From: Nemertoderma westbladi
Lineage: Eukaryota > Xenacoelomorpha > Nemertodermatida > Nemertodermatidae
Assembly (NCBI GenBank): GCA_032718475.1
Contig: JAUCBJ010005979.1
Span: 1 to 20,918, forward strand
Length of the DNA stretch: 20,918 bases
Direction of reading: 5' to 3'
This document shows, piece after piece, positions 9,601-17,028 of the stretch. How positions within the stretch are numbered: position 1 is the first letter of the stretch; every line of letters begins with the position of its first letter. The notes below the pieces were generated by a model. It made no database searches. It was not told where the DNA came from and worked only from the letters and a program-made list of their open reading frames with translations. A program made the translations under genes and the position numbers.

Positions 9601-9956
9601 GTTACCTTAGTTTTAATATTGTCTGCGTCAAAAGAGTCAGTCCCCCTATCTGCAAAACTGTAATAACAAAAGTACTACACCGCAGTCACAGTTATAGTTA
9701 TAGTATTTGATAACTTAATGTGCACTTAATTTCTAGGTATACTATCTAATTAAATAACGTTATCTGAGCACTCGAGAGCAGAAATTAAACAACGCGACTC
9801 CTTTCCATCAATTAGTATCAAATTTAAACATTCACGATTTTTTGCTTCAAAGGAAGTTCTACATACAGGCGTGCGACATGATGGTAGGCCAGTGGCGGCG
9901 GGTGTGTACTTTAACGACCACCCAACAACGGTTATTCAAGAAACATCGAACGTTGG

Positions 9957-10000
9957 CGAGATGGGGGGGGGGGGGGGGGGGTGAAATTTGACCCATCTCG
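9957..10000. repeat. 19-G tract inside a short hairpin
   Basis: The run of 19 G at 9963-9981 lies in CGAGATGGG (9957-9965), which pairs with CCCATCTCG (9992-10000). The surrounding 9880-10010 segment is richer in GC than its neighbours. No coding function is seen. It is the first of six long G or C homopolymers between 9.9 and 15.4 kb. Confidence 0.7.
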
Positions 10001-10580
10001 GCGAATTCATATTTCGTCTTAATGTTAAATTAAAAATTAAGGGAAATGAGCGGGTTACAATTGCACATACTGTAATTCTAACCAAAACAATAAATTAAAG
10101 ACAATAGAAAAGGTTACAGTTGTATTTTTAGGAGTGATCGGCTGTTATCTGCGTCGATTTTACCCTGGAGCGGCATAAAACTAAAAAAAAGTAAAATTTT
10201 TATTCGGCCGTTACGCCAGGGATTACGTGCAAAGTTTGACAACTTATTTCCAGTGCGGTACCTCTCGAACTATACTCCCCAATGGAAAAGCCAGTACTCA
10301 TTTAGCTATCATTTAAGGATGCAAGCAAAAATGCGCCCTTGTTACACCCGCTTTTTATTCCGTCGAAAGTCCCCTTATCTGTAGCTGGGAAATATATCTG
10401 AGAAATAGAGCTATAAAATTTACGCTGTTACCTACTATATAAATACATAATTTCATAAATTTATTGCTCTACTGTAGAAAGGCCATATATGAAAGCATTT
10501 AAAATGACTGAAATAGTAGACATAAAATAAGATTACTGAAATAATGTCTACCATAAGTCATAGTTGACAGTCATAGTCAA

Positions 10581-11687
10581 GCGCATTTTCTGACCAAAAA
10601 GTCGAATTTTTGAAACATATCCTATCTGATGCAGAATTTCATGCTGAATCCAAATATGGAAACCGTTTTCCCATATCTTGCTTAGTTTTCGAGATATCTG
10701 TGATAGAAGATACTGGCTTCGATATATCGCGATATCGGTAAGGCGATAAAGTTTGGGGTTTACATTCAATTTCTGCAAATTTCTGTGCTCAGTGGTGCTA
10801 ATTGGATGTCTCCACGAGAAAGAGCACAAAATTTTAATTGAGAAGGTTTTTTTTTATGATTATTGGACCTACTGATCAGTTTATAAGACAACTTCATGTC
10901 TACGGAATGAAGACGGGACTCGAATAAGCGACTCTGCGGTCTTTGCGGGATTACACGGAATAGACTTATCGGTCATCGGAGATCTTCAAAATGTATAATC
11001 TCCAGTTCTAGTGGTCGTACGGAGTTCGTTTAGGGCTCATTCGCAAGCTCTTTTCTCAGAGACCAAAGTTACCATTTGGTTTGGCAAACTCTTGAAAGCT
11101 ACCTGAGCAATCATAACTTGAACAAAATTTGCAAGGCATATTTTACCAAAATTCATGTTATGTTGCTTTAGAACCATTTTGTCTTAAATCAAATGGTAAC
11201 TTTGTTCTCTAAGAAAAGAGCTTTCGAATGAGCCTAAAACCAACTTCGTACGACCACTAGAACTGGAGATTATACATTTTGAAGATCTCCAATGACCGAT
11301 AAGTCTATTCCGTGTAATCCCGCAAAGACCCCAGAGTCGCTTATTCGAGTCCCGTCTTCATTCCGGAGACTTGAAGTTGTCTTATAAACTGATCAGTAGG
11401 TCCAATAATCATAAAAAAACACATTCTCAATTAAAATTTTGTGCTCTTTCTCGTGGAGACATCCAATTGGCACCAATTGGCACAGAAATTTGCAGAAATT
11501 GAATGCAAACCCCAAACTTCATCGCCTTACCGATATCGCGATATATCGGAGCCAGTATCTTCTATGCCAGATATCTCGACAACTAAGCAAGATATGGGAA
11601 AACGGTTTCCATATTTGGATTCAGCATGAAATTCTGCATCAGATAGGATATGTTTCAAAAATTCGTCTTTTTGGTCAGAAAATGCGC
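10581..11687. repeat. Long inverted repeat (foldback) with about 0.5-kb arms and about 0.1-kb spacer
   Basis: The left arm (10581 to about 11082) reads GCGCATTTTCTGACCAAAAA onward. The right arm (about 11187-11687) is its reverse complement, ending TTTTTGGTCAGAAAATGCGC. Correspondence is near-complete along the arms, with scattered substitutions and a few small indels, for example a short CACCAATTGG insertion near 11470. Open frames on the two arms encode the same short peptide series beginning MCSFSWRHPI, simply because the arms mirror each other; they are not convincing genes. A transcript would fold into a very long hairpin. Foldback transposons and internally deleted DNA transposons look like this. 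No transposase and no obvious target-site duplication were seen at the ends. Confidence 0.85.
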
Positions 11688-11689
11688 TA

Positions 11690-11701
11690 CCCCCCCCCCC
11701 C
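11690..11701. repeat. 12-C homopolymer next to the long inverted repeat
   Basis: A run of 12 C begins three bases after the right arm of the inverted repeat ends. There is no matching G-run outside the left arm at 10581, so it is not part of the inverted repeat. Confidence 0.8.
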
Positions 11702-11839
11702 TTAAATAACCGGGAAAATAACTCAATAATAGGGTAATAAATATAGTTATTTTTAATAACGAACCTGCCTATTAATAGGCCAGTGTTAGCTTATTCAATT
11801 CCGCTAATCACCCCATAAAGTGAGCCATTAAGCAATATT

Positions 11840-11878
11840 GGGGAACACGAGGGTGATTAATCAACCTCGTGTCACCCC
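11840..11878. repeat. Hairpin with ACACGAGG/CCTCGTGT stem
   Basis: ACACGAGG (11845-11852) and CCTCGTGT (11865-11872) form a perfect 8-bp stem. The loop itself holds the palindrome TGATTAATCA, and outer GGGG/CCCC bases could lengthen the stem. It lies in the leader or LTR region upstream of the second retroelement's first ORF. Confidence 0.6.
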
Positions 11879-11952
11879 AACAAAGTGGGAAGAACACACA
11901 CACAATAGGGGTCAGGGGTTACACCCCTGAGAGAGAGGAGAGTAACAGCAGC

Positions 11953-11977
11953 GGGGGGGGGGGGGGGGGGGGGGGGG
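11953..11977. repeat. 25-G homopolymer
   Basis: The longest G-run of the window, preceded by a GAGAGAGAGGAGAG purine stretch on the same strand. It is non-coding and upstream of the second retroelement's TATA-like box. Confidence 0.85.
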
Positions 11978-12405
11978 AAACACCACCGCAGGGCAGAGGG
12001 TGTGAAATAGGTTATTAGCCAATGGGGGGAAGGCATCGGCTGAGTAGTATAGTGCGGCCAACCGTGCAATATATATTACCAGTTGATTGTGTCATTTAAT
12101 CAGTTTTAGTTAGTCAGATCAGTTAGGGTGGAACGGCAACATCTATTACCGTCCACTACCGTCACCATATCATTTAATCAGTATTTACCGGTATATCATT
12201 TTAACCCTATTGACCGTGCTCGCACTACTCGTTTATTATATTTTATACATATGAACTTCAGGACTCTCAACTTAACTGACCCTTTTCATACACACGGCGG
12301 GGACGCGTAAATAGATAAACCCAAACGGATAAATCGGGATCCGTAGATCCCGTCACAGTAATAGATGCCAACAGCCCGAACTGACTGCTAGCCACCAAGC
12401 CATAG

Positions 12406-13599
12406 ATGAGTCGAACAGGAGAGACGACACCGCCGCAGACCCCGGACGGCGATCTAACGATCCGCGAGGCCGCGACAAGACGGTATGGACCCACGACGCT
12501 GGACCCATCGGTAACGGGCGATCCGGCGATCCAAGATGAGGGGGGCCGTCTACAACCGGAGAGCGAGTCGAGAGAAGGAGGAGACAAGACGGGAGAGGAG
12601 AAAGACGAGTCGACACGGAGCGAGGGTCGACGTACCGATGTCGCCGGCCAGCCACAGGCCGAGGGCGACGGACGGCCCACCGGAACGGCGACGGTGGGGC
12701 CGACGGTACGACGCCGGACCCGGAGAGATAGAGGATATGTCGGCGATGAGGACGTCGCGGTCAGCGATCGACTTCGACGGGCCTACAATGCGACCCAGAA
12801 GCTACTTAAAGAGGCCAAAGGAGGGGCGAAGATAGATGAGGTAAAGTTGAAGAAAAGACTAGGTGAGTCGAACGAACACTTTAACTACCTACTGCGCTTT
12901 GGGCAGAGAGAACTAGCCGAGGAGAGAGCGAGAGGGGTTGCCAGCGAACTGTGTGATCTATGGGAGTGTAGGGGTATGCAGCCTAGTGTAGTGTACATAG
13001 GGCCATACTTAGTCGATGCCCGGGGACAAAAATTAGTGGGTTGGAGGAGACTGCAGGAGGGCGGACCCAAGGTTAACCCCGAGGATTCGGTCTCGTCGGT
13101 CGGAGGAAGTTCCGGGAGGCGGGGGAAAGTTAGTAGGATGGGAAGATGGAGGGAATCCGTCACAACTGATAAGTCTGCTACATCCTCCGCAAAAGGAAGA
13201 TGGGTGGCGGAAATAAATCTGGCGTGCGAACTCGATCTGGCAGCGCAAAGTCAGAGAGAATTCGAGAGACGGTTAGAGGAAGAGAGCGCGCTATTAGAGA
13301 AGGAGAAAGAACTAGTTAGAGAAAATAGAGAGAAAGCTGAGAAGGTCGCGAGAAGCTTTAGGGAGCGTGAGGCGAGGGAGCATAGTGAGCGAAAGGAGCG
13401 TGAGGCAAGGGAGCATAGTGAGCGAAATGAGCGTGAGGCGAGAGAGCAAAGTGAGTGCAAGGAGCGTGAGGCGAGAGAAACAGAGTTAGTGAAACAGAAT
13501 TTGCAAGAGGATACAGAGAGAGAGAGAAGGGGAAAGCGTGTGCGGGATGGTATACAGGCCCACATAAGCGAACTTATCAAACCAGAAAGAAGCGCATAA
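12406..13599 (+). CDS. First ORF of BEL/Pao copy 2: gag N-terminal, coiled-coil protein (397 codons)
   Basis: The ATG at 12406 follows an in-frame TAG directly (12403-12405), which fixes the start of the frame. The first 110 residues are polar and disordered-looking, rich in Gly, Asp, Arg and Thr. About residues 120-190 form a charged helical section (RLRRAYNATQKLLKEAK) of the kind seen at the N-terminus of BEL/Pao gag. Residues about 275-385 are a long Glu/Arg/Lys helix, probably a coiled coil. They contain four copies of an 11-residue repeat (EREAREHSERK and variants), and 11 residues equals three helical turns. The likely role is particle assembly, inferred from position. There is no zinc knuckle here; that comes 3 kb later. 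The ORF ends in TAA, which overlaps the next ATG (TAATG). Confidence 0.7.
   Translation: MSRTGETTPPQTPDGDLTIREAATRRYGPTTLDPSVTGDPAIQDEGGRLQPESESREGGDKTGEEKDESTRSEGRRTDVAGQPQAEGDGRPTGTATVGPTVRRRTRRDRGYVGDEDVAVSDRLRRAYNATQKLLKEAKGGAKIDEVKLKKRLGESNEHFNYLLRFGQRELAEERARGVASELCDLWECRGMQPSVVYIGPYLVDARGQKLVGWRRLQEGGPKVNPEDSVSSVGGSSGRRGKVSRMGRWRESVTTDKSATSSAKGRWVAEINLACELDLAAQSQREFERRLEEESALLEKEKELVRENREKAEKVARSFREREAREHSERKEREAREHSERNEREAREQSECKEREARETELVKQNLQEDTERERRGKRVRDGIQAHISELIKPERSA
13363..13494 (+). repeat. 33-bp tandem repeat encoding an 11-residue coiled-coil unit
   Basis: Units start at 13363, 13396, 13429 and 13462. The first three are close to GAGCGTGAGGCGAGGGAGCA plus TAGTGAGCGAAAG, and the fourth keeps only its first half. 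The period is a multiple of three, so the reading frame is kept and the repeat number can change without frame loss. Confidence 0.85.
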
Positions 13600-13601
13600 T
13601 G
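13597..13601 (+). promoter_or_regulatory. TAATG stop/start overlap, candidate termination-reinitiation site
   Basis: The TAA that ends the first ORF shares its last A with an ATG that opens another frame (13599 onward, MELAQMGLSE). UAAUG overlaps are used for coupled translation of downstream ORFs in some eukaryotic bicistronic RNAs, including the SART1 non-LTR retrotransposon and influenza B segment 7. Here the function is inferred only. The downstream frame has 47 plausible, acidic codons before the first G-tract. Confidence 0.4.
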
Positions 13602-13763
13602 GAACTGGCGCAGATGGGGTTGTCAGAGAGTGACGCTGGCTCGAGTGCTTTCGAGGAGCCAAGGGTCGTGGAAACATTTATTAATACCCCACTTACAGGG
13701 ACCGCACGACAGACCCGAGACTGGTGTGACCGTACGGGCGGGGGGGGGGGGGGGGGGGGGTAA
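13599..13763 (+). CDS. Second ORF, first piece: short gag segment ending in the 21-G tract
   Basis: This is a 54-codon frame starting at the ATG of TAATG. It reads as acidic, Ser/Glu-rich sequence and ends in seven Gly codons from the G-run 13740-13760, then TAA at 13761. The frame after the run that remains open for 250 codons is a different one, so either this small protein is real or the G-tract length is off by one. The alternative frame through this stretch (GTG 13630) is Trp- and Arg-rich directly after the stop and looks less like protein. Confidence 0.4.
   Translation: MELAQMGLSESDAGSSAFEEPRVVETFINTPLTGTARQTRDWCDRTGGGGGGGG
13740..13760 (+). repeat. 21-G homopolymer in gag (poly-Gly)
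   Basis: A run of 21 G followed by a TAATAATAATAATA repeat. It encodes Gly in whatever frame enters. The reading frame changes across it: the entering frame meets TAA at once, while the Asn-rich 250-codon frame is offset. Confidence 0.85.
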
Positions 13764-14517
13764 TAATAATAATACAACAGACGACGTTAATATTAATAGT
13801 ACCGTATTGGGTAATTCTAACCAAACCTTTATTGCAGGAAATACTTTACCTAGTAGTAGTAATTTAAATTTAAGTACAAATAATCCAAATAATTTAAATA
13901 ATAATCCGAATTCGAATTTACAAAATAATTCAAATAACGTAATTACGCAAAATAATTCAAATAATGTGGTCACGCAAAATAATTCAAATAATCTTACTTC
14001 GAACGGACAAAATAATTCCGTCTCTAGTAATCTAGCCAATGGCAATACCAGTGGTGCTATTAATGTGAACGCGTCGGACGTGTATGGCCCGACAGATGAG
14101 GGCCTGGTAGGCCACGTAGTTAGTAGGCAGGAGGTGGCGGGGTTGAGTCAACCCGACGACGGCCTGGTAGGCCACGTAGTTAGTAGGCAGGAGGTGGCGG
14201 GGTTGAGTCAACCCGACGACAGCCTGGTAGGCCACGTAGTTAGTAGGCAGGAGGTGGCAGGGTTGAGTCAACCCGACGACGGCCTGGTAGGCCACGTAGT
14301 TAGTAGGCAGGTGGTGACGGGGTTGGGTCAACCCGAAAGGGGCCTGGTAGGCCAGGTGGTAGTAGAGATAGAGGCGGGGGTGAATAGACCCAGCCGCAGT
14401 AGAAACATTGTGTCGACTGGAGAGGGGTGTAGAAGTGAAGTAAGATGTAGCGGCGTGATATGTGGCGAGTGGGGGGGGGGGGGGGGGGGAGAGTGCCCCA
14501 CAAGCGTCGACGGATAA
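13762..14517 (+). CDS. gag middle piece: Asn-rich linker plus 20-residue tandem repeats (copy 2)
   Basis: Open from the first G-tract to TAA 14515, with no start codon of its own, so it is a piece of a larger ORF. The first 100 codons are Asn-rich (QNNSNN units) and use AT-rich codons, unlike the GC-richer neighbours. Then come four full and one partial copy of a 20-residue repeat beginning GLVGHVVSRQ and ending SQPDD. The piece ends with a poly-Gly run from the second G-tract and a few further codons. Low-complexity spacer is the best description. I know no domain for the repeat. The opposite strand is also open across the repeats, but that is a by-product of the 60-bp period. Confidence 0.5.
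   Translation, partial: NNNNTTDDVNINSTVLGNSNQTFIAGNTLPSSSNLNLSTNNPNNLNNNPNSNLQNNSNNVITQNNSNNVVTQNNSNNLTSNGQNNSVSSNLANGNTSGAINVNASDVYGPTDEGLVGHVVSRQEVAGLSQPDDGLVGHVVSRQEVAGLSQPDDSLVGHVVSRQEVAGLSQPDDGLVGHVVSRQVVTGLGQPERGLVGQVVVEIEAGVNRPSRSRNIVSTGEGCRSEVRCSGVICGEWGGGGGGECPTSVDG
14101..14378 (+). repeat. 60-bp tandem repeat, four copies plus a partial fifth
   Basis: Copies start at 14101, 14161, 14221, 14281 and 14341. The first two are identical, the third differs at two bases, the fourth at several, and the fifth fades after about 14 bases. Each begins with GGCCTGGTAGGCC, itself an inverted repeat (GGCC...GGCC). The identity points to recent unequal exchange or slippage. Confidence 0.95.
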
Positions 14518-16024
14518 TGCGCGGGCCGAGCTAGGTAAACCGCAACACCCGGCGACGGAGGGTAATAGGGGGATTGCGAGTATCCCCAGCGGCATGCGAT
14601 CGAGCAGAGAGAGACAGGTTGACGTCGCGAGAGGGCGAACGAAGTGCCGAGCCCGATCAGAAGAGGGAAGAAGAACAGTGGAGTTTAACCCGGGGGTCGA
14701 CGAGAGATCTCACAAGCGGAAATACTGCACTGTAGAGAGAAGAAGAGAAGAAAGTAGAAGAAGTGTCGTCGCGAACGACAGGAGAGCGAGGACGGATAGC
14801 GAGCCGTCGGTAGTCGAGATGGAAACACAGAGTCAGTGTGGTCGAATTTCGGGAGATTGCCGTCGTCCCGGAGAAACGCAACCTGGCGAGGCGCACTACG
14901 CGCCGATAGAGGGGTACGCGATGTACCGGCACGAGGACGAGAGCAGTAGAGGGGGTCGAAGAGAAACTTCCCGGCGGGATCTAGCTACCGATCAAGAACG
15001 CGGTAGCTGCGGGGAGGATTATTCGAGAAGATTAAACTTCGATCCCGAGCGACACGTACAGACTGTAGGACATACTGTAGGCCTTACTGCACATACCATA
15101 GGCCATGCTGGCAGGAATAATGTAGGCGATAGGATAGCGTGGACGACGGGATTAAACCCGGAAGTTGCGGAGTACATACCGGCAGGTAGGCCTGAAGCTG
15201 ATAGGCCTATACCGGTACCAGTACAGCAGTATGACTACAGCATGCAAGGACATAACATATACCCAGGGGAGGGAGGAATTATTGCGGATAGGTGCATGGG
15301 CCCCAATATATTAACATCAACCCCAGTACCAAACATACCGGTGGGGGGGGGGGGGGGGCAGGGTGACATTCCCCCATCACAATATCAACAATATACCCCG
15401 ATAGGAGCAAGAACAACGAGACCCTTGGTTGAAAATAGATCATGCGACACAGAAATATGGAGGGGGCCGCTACCCCCAATGATATACCCAAGCAAGAGGA
15501 AGGCAGAAAATAGGATGGACGGACCGCACCAAACAGGAGAAACTATACAACATCCATCGAACCCATTGGAAGCGCAGGCGATGGGGATGGCCACGTTAAT
15601 CGATGCGTTAAAATCTAGGATCGAGTTACCACCCGTGGAACCGTTTAAATTCGATGGGAGTAGGCCGGAAGAATATCTACAGTTTCGGCGCATGTATAGT
15701 AACGAAATACTAACAAAGAACTTGACGCAGGCGGAGTGCCTAAAATATCTGCAAGTATATACAGGAGGCCCAGCATACGACATCGTGAGGCAATACCAGG
15801 GCATCGAGGGCGGCTTCACGATGGCATGGCGGGCACTGGACAGGGAATACGGGCACCCGGCCAAGATCATCCGGCAAACCCTGAGAGGCATAACATCGGG
15901 TGGCCTACAGGATAATCCCGTTAGCATTAAGACATTCGCGAACAAGGTCGAGAAGGCGCTAATCGTGCTAAAGACGCTAGACGCCCATTCGAACTCAACG
16001 CGTCCAACAACATCACTACGATAG
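14462..16024 (+). CDS. gag main piece of copy 2: basic linker plus BEL/Pao gag core (DUF1759-like)
   Basis: The frame is open through the 19-G tract to TAG 16022, about 520 codons, without a convincing ATG at its start; it is a continuation. Residues about 15-200 are Arg/Glu/Ser-rich and disordered-looking. Around 15060-15112 there is a short degenerate Thr-Val-Gly-His repeat. A 16-G run (15343-15358) is read in frame as poly-Gly. From about 15570 the sequence becomes a folded helical domain with IELPPVEPFKFDGSRPEEYL, YLQVYTGGPAYDIV and a WRALDREYGHP motif. These are characteristic of the BEL/Pao gag core (the region called DUF1759). At about 15985 the similarity moves to the next frame, so the last 13 codons here are probably out of frame. 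Confidence 0.75.
   Translation: MASGGGGGGESAPQASTDNARAELGKPQHPATEGNRGIASIPSGMRSSRERQVDVARGRTKCRARSEEGRRTVEFNPGVDERSHKRKYCTVERRREESRRSVVANDRRARTDSEPSVVEMETQSQCGRISGDCRRPGETQPGEAHYAPIEGYAMYRHEDESSRGGRRETSRRDLATDQERGSCGEDYSRRLNFDPERHVQTVGHTVGLTAHTIGHAGRNNVGDRIAWTTGLNPEVAEYIPAGRPEADRPIPVPVQQYDYSMQGHNIYPGEGGIIADRCMGPNILTSTPVPNIPVGGGGGQGDIPPSQYQQYTPIGARTTRPLVENRSCDTEIWRGPLPPMIYPSKRKAENRMDGPHQTGETIQHPSNPLEAQAMGMATLIDALKSRIELPPVEPFKFDGSRPEEYLQFRRMYSNEILTKNLTQAECLKYLQVYTGGPAYDIVRQYQGIEGGFTMAWRALDREYGHPAKIIRQTLRGITSGGLQDNPVSIKTFANKVEKALIVLKTLDAHSNSTRPTTSLR
14471..14489 (+). repeat. 19-G homopolymer in gag (poly-Gly)
   Basis: A run of 19 G where the reading frame changes again. The upstream frame ends at TAA 14515, while the downstream 500-codon frame is open through the run but closed shortly upstream. 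As in the first tract, the run is one base longer than a continuous frame would need. Confidence 0.85.
15343..15358 (+). repeat. 16-G homopolymer in gag (poly-Gly), frame kept
   Basis: A run of 16 G in a GTG-GGG context. Unlike the other two coding G-tracts, the same frame is open and plausible on both sides. Confidence 0.85.
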
Positions 16025-17028
16025 CCCAGGCACTACCGATGTGGCTGCGCAATAAGTGGAGGAAAATCGCTTTCTCCACTCGAGAAAGGAAGGGTGCGGA
16101 ACCGGGTTTAGAAGAGATGTCAAGCTTCTTAAATTACGAAGCCGAATTAATAACAGACCCAGTCTATAGCGAGGATAGCCTGGGAAAGGGACCAAAGACC
16201 GAGTACAGTAGACCGAAACCAGAACACAACGCATCGAACGCATTGCCGAAGCTCAGACAATCACTGCCATACGCAGCGACGCAGGGGACTGCTAGTCCAC
16301 AGGTAGCCGTGGGTAAGACCACATCATGGAGCGGACAGGGGAAAAATAACAACACAAATAAACATAATCCCAGTACGCCCAGTAGGCCGAACCCAAACAA
16401 TAAGAATAGTAGGGACTTTGGTACGAACGCAAGTGCGATACGTAGCGCACTGTATAAGGACGGCTACAACCCAGAGAGCAAATGCCAATTGCACACAAAT
16501 GCACTACATCAGACCATGAACTGCAGGTACTGGCAAGCGCTACCCAGGGAAGATCAGGTAGAATACGCGAGAAGAAATGTAATCTGTTCTCAGTGTGTCA
16601 TGGGTGGACATAGGGCCGTTCAATGCGAGGAGACGCCGATTAAGTTCGGTCAAAGCAAAGGCCAAATGATGGCAACGAGCACCGTAGGGGCGAAGAAGGG
16701 AGGAACGGTACTACTTGGGGTAGTACCAGTGCGAGTGATCGGGGAAGGCAACCGATCAGTGACCACACTTATGCTGGTCGACAGTGGAGCTGCCTTCACA
16801 TTAGTCGAGAATTGGGTGGCCGAGGAGATAGGATTGAGAACGAGGCCAAGTAGAATGGCGGTAACAACAATCTCCAGCAAAGATGAGATACTCGAGATGA
16901 GAACCGGACGGTGCGCGATAGCAGCAATAGCGCCGGGATGCGACTACGGGGCGAGCATCGACCCCATCCAAGTGATAGAGTCAATAAATATCAATGCCAG
17001 GCAGCCAACCAACATCGAGGTCGAATAA
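15985..17028 (+). CDS. gag C-terminus with zinc knuckles and aspartic protease (copy 2)
   Basis: The frame is open from 15916 and takes over the gag signal at about 15985 (NNITTIAQALPMWLRNKW is a typical end of the gag core). An internal ATG lies at 16039. A Lys/Asn/Ser-rich basic linker follows. Then come CQLHTN...MNC at 16483 and a canonical CX2CX4HX4C zinc knuckle, CSQCVMGGHRAVQC, at 16585-16626. The retropepsin-type active site VDSGAAF has DSG at 16780-16788 and is followed by a hydrophobic ATxIxS-type strand region. It would process the polyprotein. The frame ends at TAA 17026-17028. The next codons in the same frame read on naturally (KFLDDIDF), so the stop is most likely a point mutation between protease and RT. 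I see no slippery heptamer in the 15916-16024 overlap that would explain the frame change by programmed shifting. Confidence 0.8.
   Translation, partial: PFELNASNNITTIAQALPMWLRNKWRKIAFSTRERKGAEPGLEEMSSFLNYEAELITDPVYSEDSLGKGPKTEYSRPKPEHNASNALPKLRQSLPYAATQGTASPQVAVGKTTSWSGQGKNNNTNKHNPSTPSRPNPNNKNSRDFGTNASAIRSALYKDGYNPESKCQLHTNALHQTMNCRYWQALPREDQVEYARRNVICSQCVMGGHRAVQCEETPIKFGQSKGQMMATSTVGAKKGGTVLLGVVPVRVIGEGNRSVTTLMLVDSGAAFTLVENWVAEEIGLRTRPSRMAVTTISSKDEILEMRTGRCAIAAIAPGCDYGASIDPIQVIESININARQPTNIEVE

Larger units (their letters stand above)
7860..10580. other. AT-rich gene-free stretch
   Basis: About 2.7 kb with no open frame that looks coding on either strand. It contains the CTAGCTA and TTCTAGAA repeats, the 9.0-9.6 kb inverted repeat, the 19-G hairpin and many A/T runs. 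Nothing was recognised between 10010 and 10580. Confidence 0.6.
11702..12405 (+). promoter_or_regulatory. Leader or putative 5' LTR of BEL/Pao copy 2
   Basis: There is no gene in these 700 bases. A TATA-like stretch, TATATTTTATACATA, is at 12237-12251, about 155 bases before the first ATG of the element. TCATTTAATCAGT occurs twice (12092 and 12170, 78 bases apart). A hairpin and a 25-G run lie further upstream. The position fits an LTR promoter plus leader, but I could not find LTR ends, a primer-binding site or a copy of this sequence downstream of pol. The only sequence visible there (20751-20918) does not match it, so the LTR call is an inference from position. Confidence 0.35.

Noticed and set aside
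10548-11705. Open frames on the two arms of the long inverted repeat (10548-10829 minus, 11439-11705 plus) giving the same short protein.
   Set aside because: They are the same sequence seen twice through the inverted repeat. They are short, have no known motif and run into the C-tract.
13251-13580. Minus-strand Ser/Leu/Arg-rich frame with tandem repeats.
   Set aside because: It mirrors the Glu/Arg coiled-coil repeats of the plus-strand ORF, and its composition is an artefact of GAG/CGT codons read backwards.
14032-14595. 187-codon open frame on the minus strand across the gag repeats.
   Set aside because: The 60-bp period keeps every stop-free frame open through all copies. The opposite strand fits the gag context and this one has proline runs from the G-tracts.
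15916-16024. Programmed -1 frameshift in the gag overlap.
   Set aside because: No slippery heptamer of the X XXY YYZ type occurs in the entering frame within the overlap. A lost base is simpler.
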